64,000 nt of DNA from SHZI01 sp040080965 (GTDB lineage Bacteria > Pseudomonadota > Gammaproteobacteria > Steroidobacterales > GCA-2729495). The position numbers were made by a program, and so were the translations under genes. The stretch is taken from the NCBI GenBank assembly GCA_040080965.1, contig JBEBHH010000004.1:1-64000 (forward strand). Direction: 5' to 3'. Below are positions 9,393-17,587 of this stretch, piece after piece; the first letter of the stretch is position 1, and each line of letters begins with the position of its first letter. A model generated the notes under the pieces. That model searched no databases. It saw only the letters and a list, made by a program, of their open reading frames with translations, and was not told the DNA's origin.

Positions 9393-11078
9393 CTAGCCCT
9401 GGATCAGCAGGACGATGACCCCGCCCCACAGGGCCAGGATCACGTTGCCGAGCGCGCAGCCGACACCGTAGCCCAGGGCCGGGATCCGGCTGTCCGCCAC
9501 CTCCTGCACGGCCGCCAGCGCTGGCGCCGACGTGCCGGCGCCACAGCAGACGCCGATGAGTATCCCTGGGTGGAGCCTGAACACGTAGCGGCCCACGAGC
9601 AGGGTGACCAGATGCGGCACGGTGGTGACCAGGATGCCGGCGATGACGAGCGATACGCCCGACTCGGTGATGCCCCGGATGAAGTCCGGCCCCGCTTCGA
9701 TGCCCACCAGCGCGAGGAAGCCCGTGAGGCCGAAGGAGTCGAAGACCCACAGCGCCGGCTCCGGGATGTAGCCGAAGACGCGCCAGATAGAGCGCAGCCA
9801 GCCGAACACCAGGCCGCCCAGCAGGACGCCGACGAACAGGCTTAGCCCCAGCTCGAGCTTGCCGAGCGAGAGGGCCGGCAGGCCCACGAGCCCACCCAGC
9901 AGGATCGCGATGGAGACAGTCGTCATGTCGCTGGCCGCCGTCGGCCACTCGGCGATGCCGATCTGCGTCGCGATGCGCTCGATGTTCCGCTTCGCGCCGG
10001 CCAGGCGCAGCACATCCCCCCGCTCGACGACCGTGCCTGGTGTGAACGGCAGTTCAGCACCAGCACGGGTGAGACGCCGCAGAAAGACACCCCGGGCGTG
10101 CGCATCGCTCCCGAGGTCAGCCAGGGTCCGCCCTGCCGCGTCCTTCTGGGTGACGAAGACATCCACCACCATCACCGGGATGTCCAGCAACTCCGGGTCA
10201 TCCACTTCGCGGGATTGCAGGGGATTTTCGCCGGAGGACAAGACCTCGCGCCGGCCCGACAGCACCACCCGGTCGCCGGCGCGCAGTACCGTGCCCGCCG
10301 GCGGGTCGTCGCTGATCCGGCCGTCCCGCCGGAACCGTTCGACGAAGACGCGCTGGCCGGCGAACAGCGCCTCGATATCCGTGATGGCGCGGCCCGCGGT
10401 ATCGCCCCCGACCTCGTAAACCCGCGCCACGAACGGCGCATAGGCCGACTGGCCGCCGGCATCGGAGCGCGTGACGCCCATTTCCTCCTCGAGCTTCCGG
10501 CACTCCGCCTTCAGGTCGACCCGCAGGAGCCGCGGCGCGAGGCTGGACAGCAGCCACACGACCAAACCCATGCCGATGAGATAGGTCACGGCGAAGGCCA
10601 CGGTCTGGCTCGTGCCGAGCTGCGCCAGCACCTCGGGCGCCACGGCCAGCTTCGCCACGCTGTCACCGGCCGTGCCCAGCGCGGCCGATGAGGTCATGGC
10701 GCCGGCCACCAGCCCGCCGGCCTGGCCAGGATCGAAACCGAAGGCCCGGGAGACCGCCCAGGCGGTCAGCAAGGCCGTCACGCAGAGGATCAGGGTCAGT
10801 GCGACCTGGGGCAGCGCCGTGGTCTTGAGGCCCCGGAAGAACAGCGGGCCCGTGGTGTAGCCGATCGAGAACAGGAACAGCAGGAACAGCGCATTCTTCA
10901 GCGCCTCGGGGACCGGGATGGCGAGCTGGCCCACGACGACGCCGGCGAGCAACGAGCCAAGGACGGGGCCCAGCTGGAAGCTGCCAACCCGAAGCCGCCC
11001 CGCGCCATGGCCAAGGGCGAGAGCCAGGAACAGCGCGAGTTCCGGATGCGCCCGCAGGGACTCGACGAGCCACTGCAT
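9393..11078 (-). CDS. AspT-type (aspartate:alanine exchanger family) transporter, copy 1
   Basis: About 561 residues. Two halves of hydrophobic helices flank a soluble middle with two TrkA-C/RCK_C-like domains (pattern LVLRAGD-like at about 270, VVERGDVLRLAG at about 355). Conserved features include the N-terminal helix ELALFLALALGHGAGRL, FLLFLFSIGYTTGPLFF, and C-terminal CCGAGTSAPALAAVQ. This is the layout of AspT/YidE/YbjL transporters. AspT itself swaps aspartate for alanine; the substrate here is not known. The ATG at 11078 shares a base with the upstream amidohydrolase stop (TGATG), and an alternative GTG lies at 11081. It is one of three relatives in the window. Confidence 0.88.
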   Translation of the reverse strand: MQWLVESLRAHPELALFLALALGHGAGRLRVGSFQLGPVLGSLLAGVVVGQLAIPVPEALKNALFLLFLFSIGYTTGPLFFRGLKTTALPQVALTLILCVTALLTAWAVSRAFGFDPGQAGGLVAGAMTSSAALGTAGDSVAKLAVAPEVLAQLGTSQTVAFAVTYLIGMGLVVWLLSSLAPRLLRVDLKAECRKLEEEMGVTRSDAGGQSAYAPFVARVYEVGGDTAGRAITDIEALFAGQRVFVERFRRDGRISDDPPAGTVLRAGDRVVLSGRREVLSSGENPLQSREVDDPELLDIPVMVVDVFVTQKDAAGRTLADLGSDAHARGVFLRRLTRAGAELPFTPGTVVERGDVLRLAGAKRNIERIATQIGIAEWPTAASDMTTVSIAILLGGLVGLPALSLGKLELGLSLFVGVLLGGLVFGWLRSIWRVFGYIPEPALWVFDSFGLTGFLALVGIEAGPDFIRGITESGVSLVIAGILVTTVPHLVTLLVGRYVFRLHPGILIGVCCGAGTSAPALAAVQEVADSRIPALGYGVGCALGNVILALWGGVIVLLIQG

Positions 11079-12187
11079 CACTGGAGGTTAGCCGCTTCCC
11101 ACTTGCGGACCTTTACCCGGGCAGCGTCGAACAACCGCTCGTAGTTGCCCTTGAGGACCTTCTGCTTTGCCTCGGGCGTCAGCAGCTGCCAGAGGGGATC
11201 GTACTGGCGGTAGACCCGCAGGTACGTCGCCTGGTCGTTCGGGGCGACTTCGTCGGTGCCGAACAGGAAGCGGTCGGGAAAGCGGTTGATGATGTAGGCC
11301 GTGCGCTCCAGGGACTGCGGCGTCGCGACGAGGTACTTGGCGACTTCGCTCCAGGAGATGTCGAAGTACAGGTGCTGGAGCTTCGGCTCGGACAGGATTC
11401 TCTCGACGAGTCCCACCTGGTTCGCCGTGCGTTCCGCGGCACCGGCGCCGGCCTGGGAGGTCACGGGATGCACCACGCGGCCGAGGCCGACGTGGGCCCA
11501 GATCACGGTGGTCTCCGGGTGGCGCAGGAGGAGATCCCGCATCTGCTGAAGATAGACGGGCGTCGCGTTTTCCTGGGCGAAGGGGACATCCACGTCGTTG
11601 TGGATCAGCACGATCAGCCCGGCCTCGCCGGCGAAGTCGAAGATCCGGTCCAGCGCGCGGTTGGCGAGGCTCGGCTCGCCGCCGGCGACCTTGGCCGAGA
11701 CGAATTCCTTGTGGATCGTGAACTCGCCGATGCCGCTGAACACGCCGGGAAAGGTCCGGAGCACGCGCCTGATGTGATCCACCGCGTACATGTCAGCCGG
11801 GTTGAAGCCGGTGATCATGGGATCGAAGCGCGCCTGCTCCGCCCTGGTCAGCGACCGGTATTCCGAGGCGATCCAGGCATCGGTGAAGGAGTAGTAATAG
11901 AGCGGCGCGTCGGACTGCAGGTAGTACGTGGGCGCAAAGTCCTGGGAGTTCTCGTAGGACCACATCTGCTGCAGGGGAATGCCAAAAATCGCGACCCGGC
12001 CCACCTTGTTCCCCATGATCTCCAGGAACCGGTGGATGTCGGTGCCCTGCTGGACGTAGTTGGTGAGGTGGAAGTGGGAGTCATTCAGTTCGTAGTTGCC
12101 GGCGTCGGCAGCGGCGGCCGCCCCGGCCAAGCTGGCAGACAGTGCCACGGCAGACAATCCCGCCCTGCATGTTCTTGCGTACCTCAA
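11078..12187 (-). CDS. Exported amidohydrolase-family (TIM-barrel) protein
   Basis: A protein of 369 residues with an N-terminal signal peptide ending near AAAADA. The amidohydrolase-2 style metal motif HFHL follows (DSHFHLTNY), with later conserved HNDVDVP, WAHVGLGR and FGTDEV, matching the metal-binding His/Asp positions of this superfamily. The reaction (hydrolysis or decarboxylation) cannot be told. No ATG or GTG start is available: the frame opens at a TTG (12187) that overlaps the stop of the decayed DUF3313 gene upstream, and an in-frame stop lies about 36 bases earlier. It is translationally coupled (TGATG) to the AspT-type transporter downstream, so the transporter may move its product or substrate. 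Confidence 0.8.
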   Translation of the reverse strand: MRYARTCRAGLSAVALSASLAGAAAAADAGNYELNDSHFHLTNYVQQGTDIHRFLEIMGNKVGRVAIFGIPLQQMWSYENSQDFAPTYYLQSDAPLYYYSFTDAWIASEYRSLTRAEQARFDPMITGFNPADMYAVDHIRRVLRTFPGVFSGIGEFTIHKEFVSAKVAGGEPSLANRALDRIFDFAGEAGLIVLIHNDVDVPFAQENATPVYLQQMRDLLLRHPETTVIWAHVGLGRVVHPVTSQAGAGAAERTANQVGLVERILSEPKLQHLYFDISWSEVAKYLVATPQSLERTAYIINRFPDRFLFGTDEVAPNDQATYLRVYRQYDPLWQLLTPEAKQKVLKGNYERLFDAARVKVRKWEAANLQ

Positions 12188-12422
12188 GGGGTCTGCACTT
12201 TGCTGGCCGGGGCCTTAGCCCGGACTTCGTCGAGCCGCGAGCGGAGCGCGCTCGCCCAGCGGCGCAGGATCTTGTCCGCTTCGGCCTTGTTGGTCACCCC
12301 TTGCCCTTGCGCAGTTCGAGCCCGTCGTGGGACACGGCCGGCAGTTCTTCCTGCTTCGCGATGGCAGCGCCGGACAACAGGCAGGCCACCGCCATCAGTA
12401 CCAGGGACCGATCGGGTTTCAT
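12184..12422 (-). pseudogene. Decayed DUF3313-like lipoprotein-type gene with internal deletion
   Basis: From the ATG at 12422 the frame gives a signal peptide and ELPAVSHDGLELRKGKG, then stops at 12294. In another frame the sequence continues VTNKAEADKILRRWASAL and ends at TGA 12184-12186. These pieces match the two ends of the intact DUF3313 protein at 39832-40536 (DLPQVSPEGLELQKD near its start; RVSNKAAADRILRQWAGTL at its end). About 150 middle residues are missing and the frame is shifted at the join. It reads as a paralogue that lost its core by deletion. The promoter and start region may still drive the amidohydrolase behind it. Confidence 0.75.
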
Positions 12423-12511
12423 GGCATCATCTCTTCGCCGCCCACAACATGCTTTTCAATATCGCACAAGCCCGGCAGACCGGCCAGAGGCCGGCGTAGG
12501 GGATTTTCCTG

Positions 12512-14209
12512 ATGCAGGTCGTCGACTGGCTCATCCAGGCGCTGCGCTCCCACGGGGAGCTGGCGCTGTTCCTGTCCCTGGGCCTCGGCTATGCCCTCGG
12601 CAAGCTGCGCCTCGGCAGCTTCAGGGTGGGACCGGTGCTGGGCTGCCTGGTCGCCGGCGTGCTGGTTGGGCAGTTCGACGTACCCGTCAGCCGGGACCTG
12701 AAGTACGCGTTCTTTCTCCTGTTCCTGTTCGCGATCGGCTACAAGACCGGGCCCCAGTTCTTCGCGGGCCTGAAATCCAGCGGCCTGCCGCAGACCGGCC
12801 TCACCGTCTTCCTGTGCTGTACCGGGCTCGGGACGGCCTGGCTGGTCGCAACGCTGTTCGGCTTCGACGTCGGCACCGCTGCCGGCCTGCTGGCGGGCGG
12901 GCTGACGGAATCGGCCACGGTGGGCACTGCCGGTGACGCCATCGCCCGGCTGGCGCTGGACGCGGCGGTGCGCGAGCAACTGGTCTCGAACGTGGCCGTG
13001 GCCTTTGCCGTCACCTATCTCGTGGGGCTGATCACCGCGGTCTGGGTCCTGTCGGTGCTGGGGCCGAAACTCATGCGGGTGGACCTTGCCGAGGAGTGCC
13101 GGCAGCTGGAAGAGAAAATGGGGGTGGTGACCGCGGAACCCGGCGTGCTGTCGGCCTACACCCGCCATAACATGCGCGCCTACCGGGTTGCCCCGGAGCT
13201 CGCCGGCTGCACGGTCCAGGGCCTGGAGTCCCGGTTCGGCGGCGAGCGCGTCTTCGTGGAGCGCGTCCGGCAGGCCGATGGGATCAGGGAGACCGCGCCA
13301 GGCCTGGTGCTCCGGGCGGGCGACACGGTGGCGCTGGCAGGCCGTCGCGACCTGCTCCTCGGGGCCACCAACCCGCTGGCGGTCGAGGAAGTGGACGACG
13401 CGGAGCTGCTCGATATCCCGGTGATCATCGTCGAGATGACCCTCACCAACCGGGCCCTCGCCGGCCGGTCCATCCGCGAGGTCGCCGGAATCCTTGGAGA
13501 GCATACCCGCGGCGTCTTCCTGCGGCAGGTCACGCGGGCAGGCCAGGTATTGCCCTTCACCTTCGAAACGGTGCTCGAGCGCGGGGACGTGCTCACGACG
13601 ATAGGCGGCAAGGAGCGCGTCGAGCGGGTGGCGCCGGAAATCGGCTATGCGGAGTGGGCCACCTCCGCCACCGACATGGTCACCGTGGGCATCGCCGTGG
13701 TCGTCGGGGGCCTGATCGGCCTCCCCACCATCCGCATTGCCGCCCTCGAGATCGGGCTCAGCCTGGCGGTCGGTGTGCTCCTCGGCGGTCTCGTGGCCGG
13801 CTGGCTGCGGTCCATCAGCCGCCGCTTCGGCCGCATCCCGGAGCCGGCACTCTGGCTGTTCGATTCGGTGGGCCTGAATGCGTTCCTGGCGCTGGTGGGC
13901 ATCAGCGCGGGACCCGACTTCGTGCGGGGCCTCCAGGAATCGGGGCTGCCGCTGGTCGCCGCGGGCATCATCGTCTGCGGGGTGCCCCACATCGCGACGA
14001 TCCTGCTGGGCCACTACGTGCTGAAGATGCACCCCGGGATCCTGCTCGGCGTCTGTGCCGGCGCAGGCACCTCGGCGCCCGGACTGGCCGCGGTCCAGGA
14101 GGTGGCGAAAAGCAAGATCCCGACGCTCGGCTACGGCGTCAGCTACGCCGTGGGCAACGTGCTGCTGGCCCTCTGGGGCACGGTGGTCGTGCTGCTGATG
14201 GCCGGATGA
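12512..14209 (+). CDS. AspT-type (aspartate:alanine exchanger family) transporter, copy 2
   Basis: A protein of 565 residues with the same architecture as the gene at 9393-11078. It has N-terminal helices (HGELALFLSLGLGYALGKL, FLLFLFAIGYKTGPQFF), a central soluble region with two RCK_C-like domains (about 210-380), and C-terminal helices with CAGAGTSAPGLAAVQEVAKS. The ATG has AGGGGA eight bases upstream. It diverges from the amidohydrolase/transporter pair and is visibly closer to copy 1 than to the copy at 26200. Likely an inner-membrane exchanger for small carboxylates or amino acids; the substrate is unknown. The two copies flanking one hydrolase may handle related compounds, but that is inference. 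Confidence 0.88.
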   Translation: MQVVDWLIQALRSHGELALFLSLGLGYALGKLRLGSFRVGPVLGCLVAGVLVGQFDVPVSRDLKYAFFLLFLFAIGYKTGPQFFAGLKSSGLPQTGLTVFLCCTGLGTAWLVATLFGFDVGTAAGLLAGGLTESATVGTAGDAIARLALDAAVREQLVSNVAVAFAVTYLVGLITAVWVLSVLGPKLMRVDLAEECRQLEEKMGVVTAEPGVLSAYTRHNMRAYRVAPELAGCTVQGLESRFGGERVFVERVRQADGIRETAPGLVLRAGDTVALAGRRDLLLGATNPLAVEEVDDAELLDIPVIIVEMTLTNRALAGRSIREVAGILGEHTRGVFLRQVTRAGQVLPFTFETVLERGDVLTTIGGKERVERVAPEIGYAEWATSATDMVTVGIAVVVGGLIGLPTIRIAALEIGLSLAVGVLLGGLVAGWLRSISRRFGRIPEPALWLFDSVGLNAFLALVGISAGPDFVRGLQESGLPLVAAGIIVCGVPHIATILLGHYVLKMHPGILLGVCAGAGTSAPGLAAVQEVAKSKIPTLGYGVSYAVGNVLLALWGTVVVLLMAG

Positions 14210-14222
14210 GGGCCCCGGGGAT

Positions 14223-15032
14223 TCAGTACTTCTCCGGCACGAAACGGCGGCCCTTGAGGGTGGCCTGGTCGTCGTAGGCGTGCTTCATCGAGCGCTCGGG
14301 CAGCTTCACCTTCTCCCGCGGCACCTTCTTGTAGGGAATCAGGCTCAGGATGTGGTGCAGGCAGTTGAGCCGTGCGCGCTTCTTGTCGTCCGAGCGCAGG
14401 ATGTACCAGGGTGCGTGCTTCGTGTCGGTGGCCTTCAGCATCAGGTCCCGGGCGCGGGAATACTCGAACCACTTGGTGCGTGACGGCAGGTCCATCGGGC
14501 TCAGCTTCCACTGGCGCAGCGGATCGTCGATGCGGGCCTCGAAACGGCGCTTCTGCTCCTTGTCGCTGGACTCCAGCCAGATCTTGATGAGCTGGATGCC
14601 GCCCTCGACGATGTACTTCTCCATCTCGGGGCAGTTCTCGAGGAAGCGCTGGTGCTGTTCCCCGGTGCAGAAGCCCATGACGTATTCGACCCCGAGGCGG
14701 TTGTACCAGCTCCGGTCAAAGATCGCGATCTCGCCCTTCGCGGGGAAATGCTGCATGTAGCGCTGCATGTACAACTGCGACTTCTCGCGGTCGGAAGGCG
14801 CGGGCAGCGCGACGGTCCGGAACACACGGGGGCTGACGCGCTCGGTCAGCGCCCGAATGGTGCCGCCCTTGCCGGCGGCGTCCCGGCCCTCGAACACGAT
14901 GATGACGCGCAGGCCCTTGTACTTGACCCAGTCCTGGAGCTTGCACAGCTCGGCCTGGAGCTTGCGCAGCTCCTTCTCGTAGTCCTTGGACTTGAGTTTC
15001 GTGTCGCTGTCGGATGAGTGGTTCTTCTTCAT
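14223..15032 (-). CDS. ppk2: Polyphosphate kinase 2 (PPK2 family)
   Basis: A protein of 269 residues, the usual length of single-domain PPK2. The Walker A motif is GRDAAGKGGT (49-58), the Walker B region FDRSWYNR (105-112), and the lid module lies around residues 160-185 (RRFEARIDDPLRQWKLSP). These enzymes move phosphate between polyphosphate and nucleotides. Class I members mostly make GTP/ATP from the diphosphates; class cannot be settled by eye, though the 'GRDAAGKGGTI' form fits class I. The start has AAAGGTGA upstream. It follows MarC and the ion-channel gene on the same strand and is convergent with AspT copy 2. Confidence 0.93.
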   Translation of the reverse strand: MKKNHSSDSDTKLKSKDYEKELRKLQAELCKLQDWVKYKGLRVIIVFEGRDAAGKGGTIRALTERVSPRVFRTVALPAPSDREKSQLYMQRYMQHFPAKGEIAIFDRSWYNRLGVEYVMGFCTGEQHQRFLENCPEMEKYIVEGGIQLIKIWLESSDKEQKRRFEARIDDPLRQWKLSPMDLPSRTKWFEYSRARDLMLKATDTKHAPWYILRSDDKKRARLNCLHHILSLIPYKKVPREKVKLPERSMKHAYDDQATLKGRRFVPEKY

Positions 15033-15116
15033 TCATTCACCTTTCACGATCGCCTGTCGTTGTTCAATACGGAGTATCCACCACGGGAGACGGCTCTGGG
15101 CTGGGCGCGGCCCGCA

Positions 15117-15794
15117 TCACGTCTGCCGCAGGCTGCCCACGAGCTCGGCTATGCCGCTCCACATGACCTGGATGCCGATGCAGAAGAGCAGGAAGGCGGA
15201 CAGGCGCGCCACGATGTTGGTTCCCGTCGGGCCGATGGCCAGTGCTATCCGGCCCGAGGAACGATACAGCCCGTAAATGAGCAGGCAGATCAGGGTGGTC
15301 GTCACCAGCGCCTGGACGGCGAAGACCAGCGGGTTGTCGGCGCCCGCGCCCCCGCCCCCGGTGCCCAGCGCAATGGCCACCGCGATCGTGCCCGGGCCCG
15401 TGGTCATCGGCATGGTCAGCGGATAGAAGGCGAGATGGCTGGCGTCCCGGGCGCCCGCCTCCTCGAGGACTGCTCCCCGTCCGGCATCGTCGTCCTCGGC
15501 GTTCAGGAGCTTCCAGGCCGTCAGGGCGATGACGATGCCACCCGCCAGGCGCAGCACCGGCATCTCGATGCCGAAGATCCGGAGCACGAAGGCACCGACC
15601 AGCATGGAGACGTTCAGCGTGATGAAGCTGTAGGTGGCCACCTGGCGCGCCAGCCGGCTGCGGGCACCCTGCTCCATGCCCCGGGTGGCGGCCAGGAAGA
15701 TGAAGGCGCCCCCCAGCGGGTTGATGATGGAGAACAGCGCGGGGAAGGCCAGCAGCAGGAAGGTGGCGGTCTGTGCGGCAACATCGGTCAGCAC
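15117..15794 (-). CDS. MarC family integral membrane protein
   Basis: The chosen start is GTG at 15794, preceded by AAGGGAGAGG, giving 225 residues (the family norm is 200-220). Six hydrophobic segments are evident, with the MarC hallmarks FPALFSIINPLGGAFIFLA near the N-terminus and FYPLTMPMTTGPGTIAVAIA in the middle. The role of MarC proteins is unsettled; a multidrug-resistance link was withdrawn and transport of small molecules is presumed. It sits 58 bases behind the ion-channel gene and 84 bases ahead of ppk2, all on the minus strand, so one transcript is plausible. Confidence 0.9.
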   Translation of the reverse strand: MLTDVAAQTATFLLLAFPALFSIINPLGGAFIFLAATRGMEQGARSRLARQVATYSFITLNVSMLVGAFVLRIFGIEMPVLRLAGGIVIALTAWKLLNAEDDDAGRGAVLEEAGARDASHLAFYPLTMPMTTGPGTIAVAIALGTGGGGAGADNPLVFAVQALVTTTLICLLIYGLYRSSGRIALAIGPTGTNIVARLSAFLLFCIGIQVMWSGIAELVGSLRQT

Positions 15795-15852
15795 GGCCCT
15801 CTCCCTTGTCCTGGTTGTAACGGGTGACGCGGAAATCGCGGGCGGACGTCGC

Positions 15853-16509
15853 CTATACCTTACCCCGCCAGCCGCTGACCAGTCGCGCCACCAGCACCGC
15901 CAGGTAGAGCTGGCCGCTGACGACCTCCACGACAGCGAGACCCCGCGCCGGGTCACTCAGGGGCAGTATGTCGCCGTAGCCCAGGGACGCCAGCGTCACG
16001 AAGCTGAAGTAGATGGTGGTCGTGACGCGCAGGCCGCCTTCTGCAGCGACGCCACCGGCGCTCAGTGCGCCGGGCGCAGCCTGCTCCAGCACCCAGTACA
16101 GCAGCCCGAAGCAGAAGCCGGCGAGCAGGTAGGCGCCGAGCGCGGCGTGGATCTGCTCCGGACCGACGGCCTCGCCGCGCAAGGCGAAGCGCAGGGCGTT
16201 CGCCGCCGCAAACAGCGCCAGCACACCCCACGCCGCCAGGCTGCCCACCGCCACCGCGTCCTGGCCGAACGTTGCCGCCCCGGGCCGGGCCACGAGTGCC
16301 ACCGTGAGGGTGGCCAGCGCGACCTTCCGCAACGGGCCGCGGTCGATGGCAAGGGCAGCGGCCAGCAGGTTGACCGCCAGCAGCGCTTCAACCACGCCCC
16401 CGCTGAGGCCTAGCGGATGAATCACCGGGGAAACCAGGAGCGACGCCAGCAGCGAGTAGAACAGCACGCCGAAGCGATGCTCCGAGTACCAGGCCCACAG
16501 TGTGGCCAT
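15853..16509 (-). CDS. Ion-channel-family protein with K+-type selectivity filter
   Basis: The ATG at 16509 has AGGGAG upstream and gives 218 residues. Four to five hydrophobic helices precede a pore helix and the filter TLASLGYGD (172-180), then a final helix. The filter matches the K+ consensus (T-V-G-Y-G-D) with Leu in place of Val. No cytoplasmic regulator domain (RCK, cNMP) is present; the protein ends soon after the last helix. This fits the small bacterial 'ion channel family' proteins with extra N-terminal helices. K+ conduction is likely by the filter but unproven. First gene of a possible unit with marC and ppk2. Confidence 0.83.
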   Translation of the reverse strand: MATLWAWYSEHRFGVLFYSLLASLLVSPVIHPLGLSGGVVEALLAVNLLAAALAIDRGPLRKVALATLTVALVARPGAATFGQDAVAVGSLAAWGVLALFAAANALRFALRGEAVGPEQIHAALGAYLLAGFCFGLLYWVLEQAAPGALSAGGVAAEGGLRVTTTIYFSFVTLASLGYGDILPLSDPARGLAVVEVVSGQLYLAVLVARLVSGWRGKV

Positions 16510-16644
16510 CAACGTCGCTCCCTGCGCGATTCTGTTGCCAGGACTCCCGGCAGTTGACCGCCCGGCCACACTACCGGCCCCCTCCGCCGTGGTCCAGATG
16601 CGCCGCTGGCCGGGACCGCGGAGGCGGCTCATAGTAAGCAACCC

Positions 16645-17076
16645 ATGAGCAAAGGGACAAACAGCCCGCCAGGGCCCCCTCGCCCCTTCCGGCCCTCTGC
16701 CGGGGCCAGCGCCCCCGTGCTCCTCGCCCTGCTGGCATCAACCGCCGCCCTTGCGGCCCGCACCCTTTACCTGGCCGAGAACGAGCTCATCTGCGACAGC
16801 GAACGCATCCTTTGCGTCGACGGCACGCTGGGCTATGACGTCAACGACAGGCTGCTCTGGCTCCGGGGTCGTGTCCAGGCCACGACGGTCCCCGGAGTCC
16901 TGCAGATCACCGTGAAAGGCACCAACCGGCTGGGTCACCTGCGTTACGCGCCCCTGGAGATCGAGCTGCGCGGACGCGCCAGCGAGATCGTGGACTTCGC
17001 GATGATCCCCGACTACCCGGACGTGGCGAACTGGAGCATTGACCGCATCGTCTTCGTGCCCACCGGGAACGAATGA
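16645..17076 (+). CDS. Small exported protein of unknown function
   Basis: A protein of 143 residues. After a Pro-rich leader, a hydrophobic segment (VLLALLASTAALA, about 27-39) looks like a signal peptide or anchor. The remaining 100 residues are beta-rich with a Cys pair CDSERILC that could form a disulfide in the periplasm. No known family is recognised. The gene is divergent from the ion-channel gene and convergent with the STAS-like gene. Coding likelihood rests on frame openness, normal codon character and the signal segment. Confidence 0.6.
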   Translation: MSKGTNSPPGPPRPFRPSAGASAPVLLALLASTAALAARTLYLAENELICDSERILCVDGTLGYDVNDRLLWLRGRVQATTVPGVLQITVKGTNRLGHLRYAPLEIELRGRASEIVDFAMIPDYPDVANWSIDRIVFVPTGNE

Positions 17077-17095
17077 CCCGCAAGCCCGCGGCCTC

Positions 17096-17458
17096 CTAGC
17101 CTGCCGCCAGCCAGGCCCTGGCCTCGGCAAGCCGACCGGGCGTGAAGTACTCGATGGGAAACGGCCGCAGGCCCTGGGACGTGAACAGCAGGGTGAGATC
17201 CCGCCACTGCTCGTCGCCCACGATTGCCATGCGCTGGATGTCGTCGTCGTGGGCCATCTGGAAGGAAAAGTCGCTCCAGGCGCCGCCCTTCTCCCAGCCC
17301 GCGAATTCCTGGGCGAGGACCAGGATACGGATCCTGCCGGCGGTGCCGATGATACCGGCGGCCTCCGCCTGGACCGCGGCCAGCTCCCGCTGGGTCAGGC
17401 GGCCGCTCACCCGCAGGGTGACGACGCTGCCCTCCACGCTACTGATCCCGGCAGTCAT
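17096..17458 (-). CDS. SpoIIAA-like / STAS-related small protein
   Basis: The ATG at 17458, with GAGGA just upstream, gives 120 residues. The sequence has the alternating beta-alpha pattern of the SpoIIAA-like (DUF3478) fold: VVTLRVSGRLTQREL, then IRILVLAQEFAGW, then the helix/strand MAIVGDEQWRDL, ending in IEYFTPGRLAEARAWL. Such proteins belong to a STAS/CRAL-TRIO-like group and may bind lipids or act as partners in signalling; the function of stand-alone bacterial members is unknown. It is a single gene, convergent with the small exported protein at 16645 and divergent from the phosphotransacetylase gene. Confidence 0.75.
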   Translation of the reverse strand: MTAGISSVEGSVVTLRVSGRLTQRELAAVQAEAAGIIGTAGRIRILVLAQEFAGWEKGGAWSDFSFQMAHDDDIQRMAIVGDEQWRDLTLLFTSQGLRPFPIEYFTPGRLAEARAWLAAG

Positions 17459-17587
17459 TTCCTCGTGCCTCGCTGGTGCCTGAACGCAGTATGCGAGCGG
17501 CCGGACACAGCGACAACCTCCGAACCACTTGCCCGGAGGTTTTCCCGGGAGCAATGTGGGACGGGCACTCGCCACGGGCAGGGACAA

